A stretch of 64,000 nt of DNA. Source: Phormidium tenue FACHB-1052 (GTDB taxonomy: Bacteria; Cyanobacteriota; Cyanobacteriia; Phormidesmidales; Phormidesmidaceae). Under the pieces are notes generated by a model. That model had not been told where the DNA came from, did not search any database, and worked only from the letters and a program-made list of their open reading frames with translations. The stretch is from the NCBI RefSeq assembly GCF_014696675.1, contig NZ_JACJQN010000005.1, positions 1 through 64,000 of the forward strand, read 5' to 3'. Within the stretch, counting starts at the first letter, position 1. Each line of letters begins with the position of its first letter. Below, piece by piece: positions 34,528 through 42,749 of the stretch. The translations under genes were made by a program, and so were the position numbers.

Positions 34528-35790
34528 ATGAAGCTACTCTGCATTAGCAATGGCCACGGTGAAGACGGCATAGCGGTTCGCATTCTCAAACAGCTACGCC
34601 GCATGCCCGGTGCGCCGACCCTGGCTGCGCTACCGATTGTGGGGGAGGGTCGCGCCTATGAAAAAGCGGGTATTGCCATCCAGGGGCCGACCCAAGCCAT
34701 GCCCTCCGGCGGCTTTATCTATATGGATCGCTACCAACTGTGGCGCGATTTGCAGGGAGGGCTGGTGGGGTTGACCCTGGCTCAGCTCAAAACCGCCCGC
34801 CAGTGGGCCAAAAGCGGCGGCAAAATTTTGGCGGTGGGGGATATCGTGCCTCTGGCGATCGCCTGGCAGAGCGGCGGCGACTATTGCTTTGTGGGCACCG
34901 CCAAGTCGGAATATTACCTGCGTGACGACACCCAGCGATTGCCGGGTCGCCCCCCGTTAGAAGGCTGGTCAGGCTCAGTTTACGTGCCCTGGGAGCGCTG
35001 GCTGATGGCGCATCCCCGCTGCCAGGGTGCCTTTGTGCGCGACCAGCTCACCGCTGATCTGCTGCAAAAGCGGGGGGTGCCCGCCCTCTACCCCGGCAAC
35101 CCGATGATGGATGATCTCGATACCAGCGCCGACAAGCTGGCCCGGCTCACCGCCAGCTTTGCCCCGGCACCAGCGGTGCTCACCCTGGCACTGCTGCCTG
35201 GCTCCCGCGCCCCCGAGGCCTTTGACAACTGGCAGCGGATGGTGAGTGCGATCGCAGCGGTCATGGACACCTTCGGCGATCGCCAGATCCGTCTGCTCGC
35301 CGCCCTCGCCCCCGCCCTCAACCTGGCCGCGTTTAAAGATGTCTTACTCGATGCGGGCTGGCAGCCTGTGGCTGGGGAAGCTCTCACGTTTCAGCGAAAC
35401 AATGGTGTGCTGGTGCTGACCACCAACGCCTTTGCGGAGTGCCTGCACCTGGCCGATGCGGCGATCGCGACCGCTGGCACCGCCACCGAGCAGGCCGTCG
35501 GCCTGGGCAAACCCGTCGTCACTTTTCCTGGCACTGGGCCGCAGTTCACCTACGCCTTTGCCGAGTCGCAGTCGAGGCTGCTGGGGCAGTCCATACTTTT
35601 GCTTGGCCAGCCCAGTGAGACGGGGGCGGCGCTGCAAGCCTGCCTGGCCGACGGCCCCCGTCTCCAGCGCATTGCCGAGAATGGTCGCCGCCGCATGGGG
35701 CAGCCGGGGGCAGCTAGGGCGATCGCCCTAGCCCTGCACCAGCACTATGCCGAGCCGCCCTACTCCGACGCTACGTCTTGGGCCACCTGA
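34528..35790 (+). CDS. Lipid-A-disaccharide-synthase-related protein (LpxB-like)
   Basis: 420 residues with SNGHGEDGIAVRILKQLRR, YMDRYQLWRDLQGGL, ILAVGDIVPLAIAW, YPGNPMMDDLD, LALLPGSRAPEA and ATAGTATEQAVGLGKPVVTFPGTGPQFTYAFAESQ. These fit the TIGR03492 LpxB-related family found in cyanobacteria and plastids. It probably transfers a sugar in envelope or glycolipid synthesis; it is not the true LpxB. Its 3' end overlaps the convergent carboxypeptidase gene by 31 bases. Confidence 0.9.
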   Translation: MKLLCISNGHGEDGIAVRILKQLRRMPGAPTLAALPIVGEGRAYEKAGIAIQGPTQAMPSGGFIYMDRYQLWRDLQGGLVGLTLAQLKTARQWAKSGGKILAVGDIVPLAIAWQSGGDYCFVGTAKSEYYLRDDTQRLPGRPPLEGWSGSVYVPWERWLMAHPRCQGAFVRDQLTADLLQKRGVPALYPGNPMMDDLDTSADKLARLTASFAPAPAVLTLALLPGSRAPEAFDNWQRMVSAIAAVMDTFGDRQIRLLAALAPALNLAAFKDVLLDAGWQPVAGEALTFQRNNGVLVLTTNAFAECLHLADAAIATAGTATEQAVGLGKPVVTFPGTGPQFTYAFAESQSRLLGQSILLLGQPSETGAALQACLADGPRLQRIAENGRRRMGQPGAARAIALALHQHYAEPPYSDATSWAT

Positions 35791-37166
35791 TTGCGGCTGG
35801 GGTCGCCGTAGCGAAACGGCCCTGTCTGCATCACTACCTTCGTTCGCATCTCGGCGGGCGCTTCTGCCACCCCCCAGTGCGCCTGAATCGCCTGCAATAG
35901 CTGGTCTTGCTGCACCCTCAGATCAGGGATATCCCAGCCCTTATTGATAATCGCAAACCACACCGGCCCTTTTTCGGCGGTGGGCACCATCCCCGCCAGA
36001 GCGCTAACCTCAGCCAGGCTGCCCGTCTTCACCGCTGCTGTGGGGGGAATGCGGCGATCGATGAGGGTGCCCACATCTTCTCCTGAGACGGGCAGTACGT
36101 CGGCCACCGAAAAACCCTGGCCGCTCAGCTCCCGCTGAATCGCCACCGTCATGGCCACCGCCGCCCGCGCCGACATCTGGTTATCGACCCCCAAGCCTGA
36201 CCCGTTGACCAGGCTGAGTTCACCCGGCGGTAATTCTGCTGCCGCTGTCGCTTTGGTCATCACTGGCTCCGGCCCGCCCGCTAAGCTAGCCACCATTTCC
36301 GCCATGACGTTGTTGCTGTAAATATTCATCGCCTTGAGCAGCGCCACCAGCGGCAGCGACTGATGCTGCACCACCCACTCCACATCGCTGGTCTCTAGCT
36401 CTGTCGCTGGCACCCAGCGGGCCGTACCGACAATGTCTAGGCTGGGCTGGGTTGTGTCCGGCGGCAGGTTGGCGTAGGCCTGGCGCGCCTCCCAGGGCCA
36501 GGTTGAGGCCGACATCGCCTGCTGCAAATCCGCCAGAGAATCCGCCTGCTCTTCCTCAAAATTCATGGTGAAGGAGCCGCTCACCAAAATCTCCCCGGTC
36601 ACCCGCTGAATGCCCAACTCTTGCAGGCGGTTGGCCAGCACAATGCCCTCTTCCCACACAAACAGCGGATCGCCACTGCCCTGAATCACCAGGTCGCCGT
36701 CGAGCACGCCATCGGGCTGAAGGGTGCCGCGCATGCCCACCCGAGTCTCGAAGCGGTGGTCGAGGGGCCAGGTTTTAAGGGCAGCCAGGGTGGTCGCCAG
36801 CTTAGTCAACGAGGCGGCAGGCATCAACACATCGCCCCGGTGCTCAGCGATCGCGCTCTGACCCACCTGAATCCAAACACCCTGGTCGGGCACTGACCAG
36901 CCCTGCCGCTGCAAGCCCGCCACATAGTCGGCCACGATCGCCTCGATTACCGGGTCGCGGGCCAGCTCCGCAATCCACGGCGACTGCCACTCAATTTGCA
37001 GCGCGGCGGGGTTGAGCCCAGATAGTTGCAGGGGCTTGGGTTCTCCCAGGCCTAAAAGGATTGAGAACAGGCCCAGGGGCAGGGCCGTTAGCGATAGGGA
37101 AGCCACCGATTGCGAATCCTCCACGCGGTGTAGCCCAATCTCGGGCGATACCCGACTAAGATACAC
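35760..37166 (-). CDS. dacB: D-alanyl-D-alanine carboxypeptidase, PBP4/S13 family
   Basis: About 468 residues from GTG 37166; the frame stays open to ATG 37376, but that overlaps the divergent hydroxylase gene, so the shorter form is preferred. Active-site motifs are present: S-x-x-K in PAASLTKLA, S-N-N in NIYSNNVMAE, and K-T-G in AAVKTGSLAE. The PBP4 inserted domain contains HRFETRVGMRGT and GDLVIQGSGDP. The N-terminus has a hydrophobic stretch (SLSLTALPLGLFSILLGLG) that can act as signal or anchor. It trims peptidoglycan in the periplasm. Confidence 0.92.
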   Translation of the reverse strand: MYLSRVSPEIGLHRVEDSQSVASLSLTALPLGLFSILLGLGEPKPLQLSGLNPAALQIEWQSPWIAELARDPVIEAIVADYVAGLQRQGWSVPDQGVWIQVGQSAIAEHRGDVLMPAASLTKLATTLAALKTWPLDHRFETRVGMRGTLQPDGVLDGDLVIQGSGDPLFVWEEGIVLANRLQELGIQRVTGEILVSGSFTMNFEEEQADSLADLQQAMSASTWPWEARQAYANLPPDTTQPSLDIVGTARWVPATELETSDVEWVVQHQSLPLVALLKAMNIYSNNVMAEMVASLAGGPEPVMTKATAAAELPPGELSLVNGSGLGVDNQMSARAAVAMTVAIQRELSGQGFSVADVLPVSGEDVGTLIDRRIPPTAAVKTGSLAEVSALAGMVPTAEKGPVWFAIINKGWDIPDLRVQQDQLLQAIQAHWGVAEAPAEMRTKVVMQTGPFRYGDPSRNQVAQDVASE

Positions 37167-37268
37167 CAGATGGTTGGCAGTGGGTGGGGAGATGGGGGTG
37201 AGGGGGGAAGGGAGAAGTAGTTCGGGATCTTTTAGGCTGTAGCTGTATTCTCTTTTTGACCGACGCCG

Positions 37269-37934
37269 ATGATTGTCTGCATTGCTGACCTGCTGACCCC
37301 AGATGAAGTCGCCCAGATTAAAGCGGGCTTGGCCCAGGCCGCGTTTGTGCCGGGGGAGACGACGGCGGGATGGCACGCCAAGCTAGTTAAACAGAACGAG
37401 CAGGCGGCTAAGCAGGCGGCGGTTGAGCCGTTGAAGGCGGTGGTACAGAATGCTCTGGTGCGAAATGCGCTATTTCAAGCGATCGCCTGCCCCCGCATCA
37501 TCCATTCCCTGCTGTTTAGCCGCTACGGAGTGGGGATGAGCTATGGACGGCACACCGACAATGCCCTGATGGGGGGCGCTAACTTCTATCGCTCAGATGT
37601 ATCGTTGACGGTGTTTTTAAGCGAACCGGACGACTACGACGGCGGCGAGCTGGTAATTGAGGGGGCCGACAGCGAGCAGCCCTACAAGCTGGCGGCGGGA
37701 AGCGCCATTGTTTACCCATCCACTACGCTGCATTGGGTGGAGCCGGTGGTGAGGGGCGATCGCATGGTGGCGGTGGGCTGGGTACAAAGCCTGGTGCGCG
37801 ATGCTGCTCGCCGCGAAATTCTCTTCGACCTTGAAACCGTGAAGCGTACCCTGTTTGCCCAAACCGGCAAAACCCCAGAGTTTGATCTGCTGACCAAAAC
37901 CACCGCCAACCTGCTGCGCCAGTGGGCTGAGTAA
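37269..37934 (+). CDS. PKHD-type Fe(II)/2-oxoglutarate hydroxylase (PiuC-like)
   Basis: 221 residues. The 2-oxoglutarate oxygenase triad is visible as GRHTDNALM (H-x-D) and STTLHWVEPV (distal His), with RGDRMVAVGWVQS binding the co-substrate. FLSEPDDYDGGELVIE and the C-terminal YNLLR-like end fit the PiuC/YbiX family. It is linked with iron uptake in other bacteria. It is divergent from dacB. It is not a PhnY. Confidence 0.92.
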   Translation: MIVCIADLLTPDEVAQIKAGLAQAAFVPGETTAGWHAKLVKQNEQAAKQAAVEPLKAVVQNALVRNALFQAIACPRIIHSLLFSRYGVGMSYGRHTDNALMGGANFYRSDVSLTVFLSEPDDYDGGELVIEGADSEQPYKLAAGSAIVYPSTTLHWVEPVVRGDRMVAVGWVQSLVRDAARREILFDLETVKRTLFAQTGKTPEFDLLTKTTANLLRQWAE

Positions 37935-37985
37935 GGGCACAGATCCTACTACTACATTGACCCCAGCACATACACTGCTGTAGGC

Positions 37986-38717
37986 CTATTCTTCCAAAGT
38001 GGATTTGGTCTCCAGGCCTGGGAGCAAAACTTCTGCTACCTCGGGAAAATGTCGTTTCATGCAGTTGTCACACACCCCGTGGGTGAAGCCGACATCTGAA
38101 TATTGCTGAATAAATGACTCCACAGTTGACCAATAGCCCTGATCGTTCCGAATGCCTTTGCAATAGGAGCAAATGGGAATTAATCCAGCTATCAGCTCCA
38201 TTTTTTCCAGTGCCTCAGCTAGTTGCGAAGACACGCGCTGTAGCTCTAACTGCATCACCACCTGGCGCGCCAGAGCTTCTAAAGTTTTGATTTGACAGGC
38301 GTCTAAAGTCCTAGGTTTTCTGTCAATCACACACAGCGTTCCTAGTGGCTGATCACCAGGAGAAATCAGAGGAACTCCAGCATAAAATCGAATACCCAGC
38401 TCGCCGGTCACTAGCGGATTGTTGGCAAACCGTTCGTCGTCGGCAGCATCATTCACAATCATGATGGCTGGGCTCAAGATGGCGTGGGCGCAGAAGGAAA
38501 CTCCTCGGCTGGTCTCTTGCGCCGTAAGACCGACCTTAGATTTGAACCACTGCCGCTCTGCGTCAACCAGGCTAATCAGCGCGATCGGCACATCGCAAAT
38601 GAAGGCGGCAAGCGAGGTGATGTCGTCGTAGGAAAGCTCAGCGGGCGTGTCTAAAACCTTATATTGCCTGAGCGCCTCAAGCCGATCAGCTTCTTGGGTA
38701 GGTGTGTTGGCTTGCAT
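37986..38717 (-). CDS. GAF-domain protein with a cysteine-rich tail
   Basis: 243 residues. The GAF domain covers about residues 25-165 (DDITSLAAFICDVPIALISLVD, RGVSFCAHAIL, FYAGVPLISPGDQPLGTLCVID). A short coiled segment leads to a C-terminal module LIPICSYCKGIRNDQGYWSTVESFI...HGVCDNCMKRHFPE, with two C-x2-C pairs. That tail occurs in many cyanobacterial and proteobacterial signalling proteins and probably binds zinc. No output domain is present, so it may act through a partner. Confidence 0.9.
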   Translation of the reverse strand: MQANTPTQEADRLEALRQYKVLDTPAELSYDDITSLAAFICDVPIALISLVDAERQWFKSKVGLTAQETSRGVSFCAHAILSPAIMIVNDAADDERFANNPLVTGELGIRFYAGVPLISPGDQPLGTLCVIDRKPRTLDACQIKTLEALARQVVMQLELQRVSSQLAEALEKMELIAGLIPICSYCKGIRNDQGYWSTVESFIQQYSDVGFTHGVCDNCMKRHFPEVAEVLLPGLETKSTLEE

Positions 38718-39011
38718 CAGATTGCTGCGATGGCCCTAGTCGATTGCATAAATCATTCTAAAAAGCTGGTTCAAGAGCATGTCACTTACGGGCGAAGACT
38801 TGACAGTGCTTAACGTGTGTTTTTTAGAAAAACTTGGCGCTACGGATCTACGTGCCTAAAGAGTCGGTCACGGGGTGACGCTTATCCGAGTCGAATGCCT
38901 TAAATAGGAAGGGGCAGTCAAGGTGACTACCACGCAAGGCAGAGATATACACACAACCATTAACAAAGTGTTACATTCATAAACATGAAGTCATATTAGA
39001 GAGACGTCATC

Positions 39012-39230
39012 ATGGATATTCGCCAAGAGTTACCCCTTGAGCAACAGTTCGAGCTTCGGGTGTTTGAAGAGCAAGTGCAATCGCTTTCCCCAGAAGATGC
39101 TCAAACTCTGCTCGTGCAGCTCAAAGAAGCAATGCTGTACCAGACCACCACGTTTCGCGAGATTCTAAAGAACACTTGGGATATTGGTAAAGGACCTGAC
39201 TCCCTGCGCGAAATCCTAGCAGAAGGATAA
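39012..39230 (+). CDS. nblA: NblA-family phycobilisome degradation adaptor
   Basis: 72 residues. ELPLEQQFELRVFEEQVQSL followed by SPEDAQTLLVQLKEAM and TTTFREILKNTW matches the NblA layout of two helices. NblA brings phycobilisomes to the Clp protease when nutrients are scarce. The protein is somewhat longer than typical NblA (about 55-65 residues) and has a divergent second helix, so a specialised paralogue is possible. The ATG is preceded by GAGAGA. No NtcA site (GTA-N8-TAC) is evident in the 294-bp upstream region. Confidence 0.85.
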   Translation: MDIRQELPLEQQFELRVFEEQVQSLSPEDAQTLLVQLKEAMLYQTTTFREILKNTWDIGKGPDSLREILAEG

Positions 39231-39292
39231 TTTCCCCGTTGGAAATGCCAATGATCTCAAGACAGTTCATGCCTAGCGCTCACACCGACAAT

Positions 39293-39337
39293 TAGCCCGG
39301 CTTCTTCCTTCTTGAATGTTTGGAAAAAGCCGGGCTA
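39293..39337 (+). terminator. Hairpin after nblA
   Basis: TAGCCCGGCTT (39293-39303) pairs with AAGCCGGGCTA (39327-39337), 11 perfect base pairs, 62 bases after the nblA stop. There is only a weak T-run, so it may also protect the mRNA 3' end. Confidence 0.6.
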
Positions 39338-39469
39338 GAGTCTTGTCGGGCATCCACAGTCCATAGCGCTATTTCACGCTGGGATAAATAATTCCGCAGC
39401 GGCAGTTGGAAAAGATAATTGTCGAACTGCCCACCTAAACTTTGACTATCTAAATAACTTGAGAACTAC

Positions 39470-40252
39470 CTACGATCGCTGCAAAGCCAGCACTTGATCA
39501 GAGGTCATGGGTTCGGCGGTCATGGTGTAGAGCACGCCCTCCCGCACCGAAACCAGGTTTAAGTAATACTCGGCTTCGCCGGGCTTGCTGACGGCATATA
39601 CCCGCACCCCAGAGTCTATCGACAAGACTTCGCCGGTGACGTTGCTCACGGTGTAGCCCTGGGATTCGAGCTGCGCTTCTAGATCGCCTGCGGCACTGCG
39701 CCAGCTGCTGCTCACCGGGCTGCGCCAGCAGTCGGCCAGCCCTTCGCAGGCGGCCTGAGCCCCATCTAAATGGGGAAAGTTGGCATAAAGCGCAGGCGGG
39801 GCAGGCGGGTCTACGACGGGTTCGGGGGGAGGAGTTACAGCGGGTTCTGGGGTCTGCGCTACGGGCTGAGGCGATGGCTGGGGCTGAGCGGCAGAAATTG
39901 GTGGCGGTGTTGGAGCCTGGGGCGCAGCCGGAGGAGGTGCAGCAGTTGTATCTGGCATAGGCTCCGCTGGGGTCACAACTGGAGGCGCTTCTACGGTGGA
40001 CGGCAGCACGGTTAGGGTGACATCGTCTAGCGGTGGAGGCGTTTTTACTAGGTCTTCTGCCAGGGGGGGAGCCGGATTTGAGTCGGGGATGACTAGGGCT
40101 AGCAAGACACCATGGGCGGCGAGGGAGGCGATCGCACACCCTATTCCCAGCCACGACCGCGATTTGCAGGGCAAGCTCCACGGGAAGCGCCCCTGGGGCT
40201 TGGATACGGGGCGGCGTAGGGAGAAGGGCGGGGTAGTTAGTCTGGGAGTCAT
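39470..40252 (-). CDS. TonB-like membrane protein with proline-rich linker
   Basis: 260 residues. A cytoplasmic basic start is followed by one membrane helix (GIGCAIASLAAHGVLLALVI) and a Pro/Ala-rich linker of about 90 residues, as in TonB. The C-terminal part (about 165-260: LYANFPHLDGAQAACEGLADCWRSP, LEAQLESQGYTVSNVTG) does not show the usual TonB beta motif. It lies divergent from the iron-binding protein gene futA, which suggests a role in iron uptake (inference). Confidence 0.85.
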   Translation of the reverse strand: MTPRLTTPPFSLRRPVSKPQGRFPWSLPCKSRSWLGIGCAIASLAAHGVLLALVIPDSNPAPPLAEDLVKTPPPLDDVTLTVLPSTVEAPPVVTPAEPMPDTTAAPPPAAPQAPTPPPISAAQPQPSPQPVAQTPEPAVTPPPEPVVDPPAPPALYANFPHLDGAQAACEGLADCWRSPVSSSWRSAAGDLEAQLESQGYTVSNVTGEVLSIDSGVRVYAVSKPGEAEYYLNLVSVREGVLYTMTAEPMTSDQVLALQRS

Positions 40253-40558
40253 TGTCGAAAGGTTGCGATCGCAGATGCGGTTAAGCTAACAAGACTTATT
40301 CTTCATTGGCCATTCTAAAGCTATTCTTCTCTAGTCTCAAGCCCTTGCCTGTAGGGCACTGACTCAGTAGCAGAGACATCGGCGAAGCGCAAGGGTATTG
40401 CGACCATCCGCCACAGGGCTAAGCTAAAATGCGGCATTATCAAGAAGCGGTCGCATTAAGCGATACAATTCAACTTGACATCTCAATGCTCTGGGGCCAT
40501 CCGGTTGGAGTTGCCTAGGGATTTAGTTGAGATTTAATTTTTGGAGGTAAACAACCCT
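40253..40558. other. 306-bp divergent region between the TonB-like gene and futA
   Basis: It must hold promoters for both genes. A strong Shine-Dalgarno GGAGGT sits at 40543-40548 for futA. I could not assign a Fur box with confidence. Confidence 0.4.
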
Positions 40559-41632
40559 ATGAGATTAGGAAGACGTGCATTTTTAGGAGCCGGTGCTGCC
40601 GCCGCCGCTGTAACCGCAGGCTACCTGCGCCAGCGCCCTGCCAGCGCCCAGTTTGGCTTTCGCCGTGGCCCGGTAATTAATCTCTATTCTGCTCGCCACT
40701 ACGACACCGACGACCAGATCTACACTGGCTTCCGAGAAGCGACGGGCATTCGCGTCAACGTGGTTGAGGCCGAGGCCGACCAGTTGATCGAGCGCATCAA
40801 GAGCGAGGGCGAAAACAGCCCCGCCGACCTGCTTATGACCGTAGATGCTGGTCGCCTCTGGCGCGCTGAGCAAGAAGACATGTTCCAGCCGGTCACCTCA
40901 TCGATACTAAACGAGGCGATTCCCGAAAATCTGCGCCACCCCGACGGGCTGTGGTTTGGCCTGACCAAGCGGGCGCGGGTGCTGGTGTACAACAAAGACA
41001 CCGTTGACCCCGCTGAGCTATCGACCTACGAAGATCTGGCCGATCCCAAGTGGCGCGGGCGGATTCTGGTTCGCAGCTCGACCAATATTTATAACCAGTC
41101 CCTGGTTGGGTCGATGATTGCCGCCCACGGAGCCGAAGACACCGAAGAGTGGGCGCGGGGCCTGGTGGCCAACTTTGCCCGCGATCCTGAAGGGGGCGAC
41201 AGCGACCAGATCAAGGCCGCAGCGGCTGGGCTGGGCGATGTTGCCATCTCTAACACCTACTACTTTGCTCGCCTGGCCAAGTCTGACAAGGCCGAGGAAC
41301 AGGCGATCGCTGAAAAGATGGGCGTGTTTTTCCCCAACCAGGGCGATGGCGCTAACGGACGCGGCACCCACGTCAACATCAGCGGTGCCGGGTTGGTCAA
41401 GACTGCGCCCAATGCTGAGGCGGCGGTGAAGTTCCTGGAGTATCTGGCGAGCCCCGAGGCCCAGCGCATCTTTGCCAATAGCAACAACGAGTACCCCGTA
41501 GTGGCAGGCGTTGATGTTGACTCTGTGGTGGCAGGCTTTGGCGAATTTAAAGAAGACCCGCTGAATGCCTCGGTGTTTGGCAGCAACAACCCCGAAGCCC
41601 TGCGCATCACCGATCGCGCCGGTTGGAAGTAG
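40559..41632 (+). CDS. futA: Iron(III) ABC transporter substrate-binding protein FutA
   Basis: 357 residues from ATG 40559, chosen because GGAGGT lies 10 bases upstream and because it begins a Tat signal ([21 protein letters not shown]). Family motifs: [41 protein letters not shown], and [27 protein letters not shown]. The tyrosine residues typical of Fut iron binding are present. It captures Fe(III) in the periplasm for FutB. FutB is encoded about 5 kb away on the other strand; FutC is not in the window. Confidence 0.95.
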   Translation: MRLGRRAFLGAGAAAAAVTAGYLRQRPASAQFGFRRGPVINLYSARHYDTDDQIYTGFREATGIRVNVVEAEADQLIERIKSEGENSPADLLMTVDAGRLWRAEQEDMFQPVTSSILNEAIPENLRHPDGLWFGLTKRARVLVYNKDTVDPAELSTYEDLADPKWRGRILVRSSTNIYNQSLVGSMIAAHGAEDTEEWARGLVANFARDPEGGDSDQIKAAAAGLGDVAISNTYYFARLAKSDKAEEQAIAEKMGVFFPNQGDGANGRGTHVNISGAGLVKTAPNAEAAVKFLEYLASPEAQRIFANSNNEYPVVAGVDVDSVVAGFGEFKEDPLNASVFGSNNPEALRITDRAGWK

Positions 41633-41660
41633 GGTTCTCGCTTTAGGGGTCTCTTGCTTT

Positions 41661-41724
41661 AGGGGTCGGGTGCCTAGCTGTGTTGTAGAGGCTTTGCTTC
41701 TAAAGTGGCAGGCACCCGACCCCT
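41661..41724. repeat. Long-arm inverted repeat after futA
   Basis: AGGGGTCGGGTGCCT (41661-41675) and AGGCACCCGACCCCT (41710-41724) are perfect 15-base arms with a 34-base loop. It starts 28 bases after the futA stop and may end or stabilise the transcript. Confidence 0.7.
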
Positions 41725-41737
41725 TTAATGGATCTTG

Positions 41738-42012
41738 ACGGCCAAGCTCTGAGACTCAACTATGAGGGTGGGAGACTCAAGGCCGAGATCCTAAGACTCG
41801 ACGGTAAGGCGATCGCACCTCAATCCCCAAGATTTAAACCTCGGAAGCGAGGCCACGATTCTCACAGTTGAGACAAAAAGTCTCGACGGCGAGACTCACA
41901 CTCTCGCGGGTCAACATAGATAGACTCAAGCCTGAGTGTTTTAGCCTCGACGCTGAGTCTCAGCGCTTCGCCCTTGAGGATCAGAACCTCAAGCGGCTAG
42001 GGCCGAGCCTCG
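41738..42012. repeat. Degenerate tandem array with a 21-bp period
   Basis: A CTC core recurs at 41755, 41776, 41797, 41819, 41840, 41861, 41882, 41903, 41925, 41946, about 41967, 41988 and 42009: a 21-base step with two 22-base exceptions, 13 units in all. Most units read CTC-gAcGgc-GAG, a small inverted repeat. In one frame per segment the plus strand spells a heptapeptide repeat such as LDGETHT, LTVETKS, LDAESQR. The two 22-base steps and a stop break the frame. It overlaps the 3' end of the hypothetical gene at 41997. Confidence 0.75.
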
Positions 42013-42485
42013 GCCATCACGTCTACTTTCTCGGCTTTTTGACGCATAGACTTAAAGCGCTCGCCGAGCTGGGCGGCGACGGCTTTGAGACCGGGCTGAC
42101 GCTTGGCGGCGGCTTTGACATAGTCATAGACGCTGAGGCTGCTGGTCATGGCTTCGCTGCCGACGGCTAGTAGGGTGTCGTCAACCTTTTCGGTCATCTG
42201 GCGCAGGTTGAGGCGCAGTTCGCTCAGCACGGTGGCAAGTTGGTAGTCGCGGGCTAGCTCGGCGGTGTCGAAGCTGGCGGGCAAAATATCGGGGTTGGCC
42301 TGGGCGGCGGTGAGGCTATTGCTGACAAAGGCCAGGCTTTTATCGCCCATTTTGTAGAGGCGGCGACGCTCTTCGGCGGTGAGGTTGACCAAGAACGGCA
42401 TCTTTTGCTGAATGGTAGCCAGGGCAGCTTTGATTTCGTTGAGGTCTGCGGTAGACAGGTCGGCACTGATGTTTTGGTATGGCAT
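41997..42485 (-). CDS. Conserved hypothetical protein
   Basis: 162 residues from ATG 42485 (the frame extends to 42542). Features: ISADLSTADLNEIKAALATIQQKMPFLVNLT, RRLYKMGDKSLAF, LRQMTEKVDDTLLAVGSEAMTSSLSVYDYVKAAAK and a basic C-terminus. It is all-helical with no signal or membrane segment. I believe similar proteins occur in other cyanobacteria and in Bacteroidetes, but I know no function. Confidence 0.85.
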   Translation of the reverse strand: MPYQNISADLSTADLNEIKAALATIQQKMPFLVNLTAEERRRLYKMGDKSLAFVSNSLTAAQANPDILPASFDTAELARDYQLATVLSELRLNLRQMTEKVDDTLLAVGSEAMTSSLSVYDYVKAAAKRQPGLKAVAAQLGERFKSMRQKAEKVDVMAEARP

Positions 42486-42626
42486 AGGTAGAGCACCGTT
42501 GCGATGGTTAAGGTGGCAAATGACGGCCATCTGCCATTGCAATAAGGTGCCCAGGGGCTGAGGGGCGATCGCCAGGGCAACTCCATCTGTAAGAGGAGAG
42601 CTTTGGGCCTGTGCCTAGGAAGAGAG

Positions 42627-42749
42627 CTATTCAATGCGATCGGGAATTTTGGGTTGGGCGGCTTGATAGTGGGTTTCGCAGAGCCAGAGGTAGTCGCCAG
42701 TGTAGGTCGCTACGGCTATAAAGTTTCCACATCTCTTCAAGCACCCCAT
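42627..42749 (-). CDS. Tiny cysteine-containing ORF overlapping the NACHT gene end
   Basis: A 40-residue frame: MGCLKRCGNFIAVATYTGDY followed by LWLCETHYQAAQPKIPDRIE. Its ATG (42749) lies 10 bases inside the 3' end of the NACHT gene in another frame, so it could be translated by coupling. C-x3-C and C-x2-H suggest a small zinc-binding fold. GAGAG lies just before the ATG. The amino-acid composition looks protein-like, but 40 residues can arise by chance. Confidence 0.35.
   Translation of the reverse strand: MGCLKRCGNFIAVATYTGDYLWLCETHYQAAQPKIPDRIE

Noticed and set aside
37269-37934. PhnY-like partner for the HD oxygenase
   Set aside because: The protein has PiuC/PKHD features, lies about 30 kb away and is not in a phn context.
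38718-39011. NtcA site upstream of nblA
   Set aside because: No GTA-N8-TAC was found in the region, and a GTGTTAC word alone is not enough.
41738-42012. CRISPR array at the 21-bp repeat
   Set aside because: There are no exact repeats of 25-40 bases with unique spacers and no cas genes. The period is 21 bases throughout.
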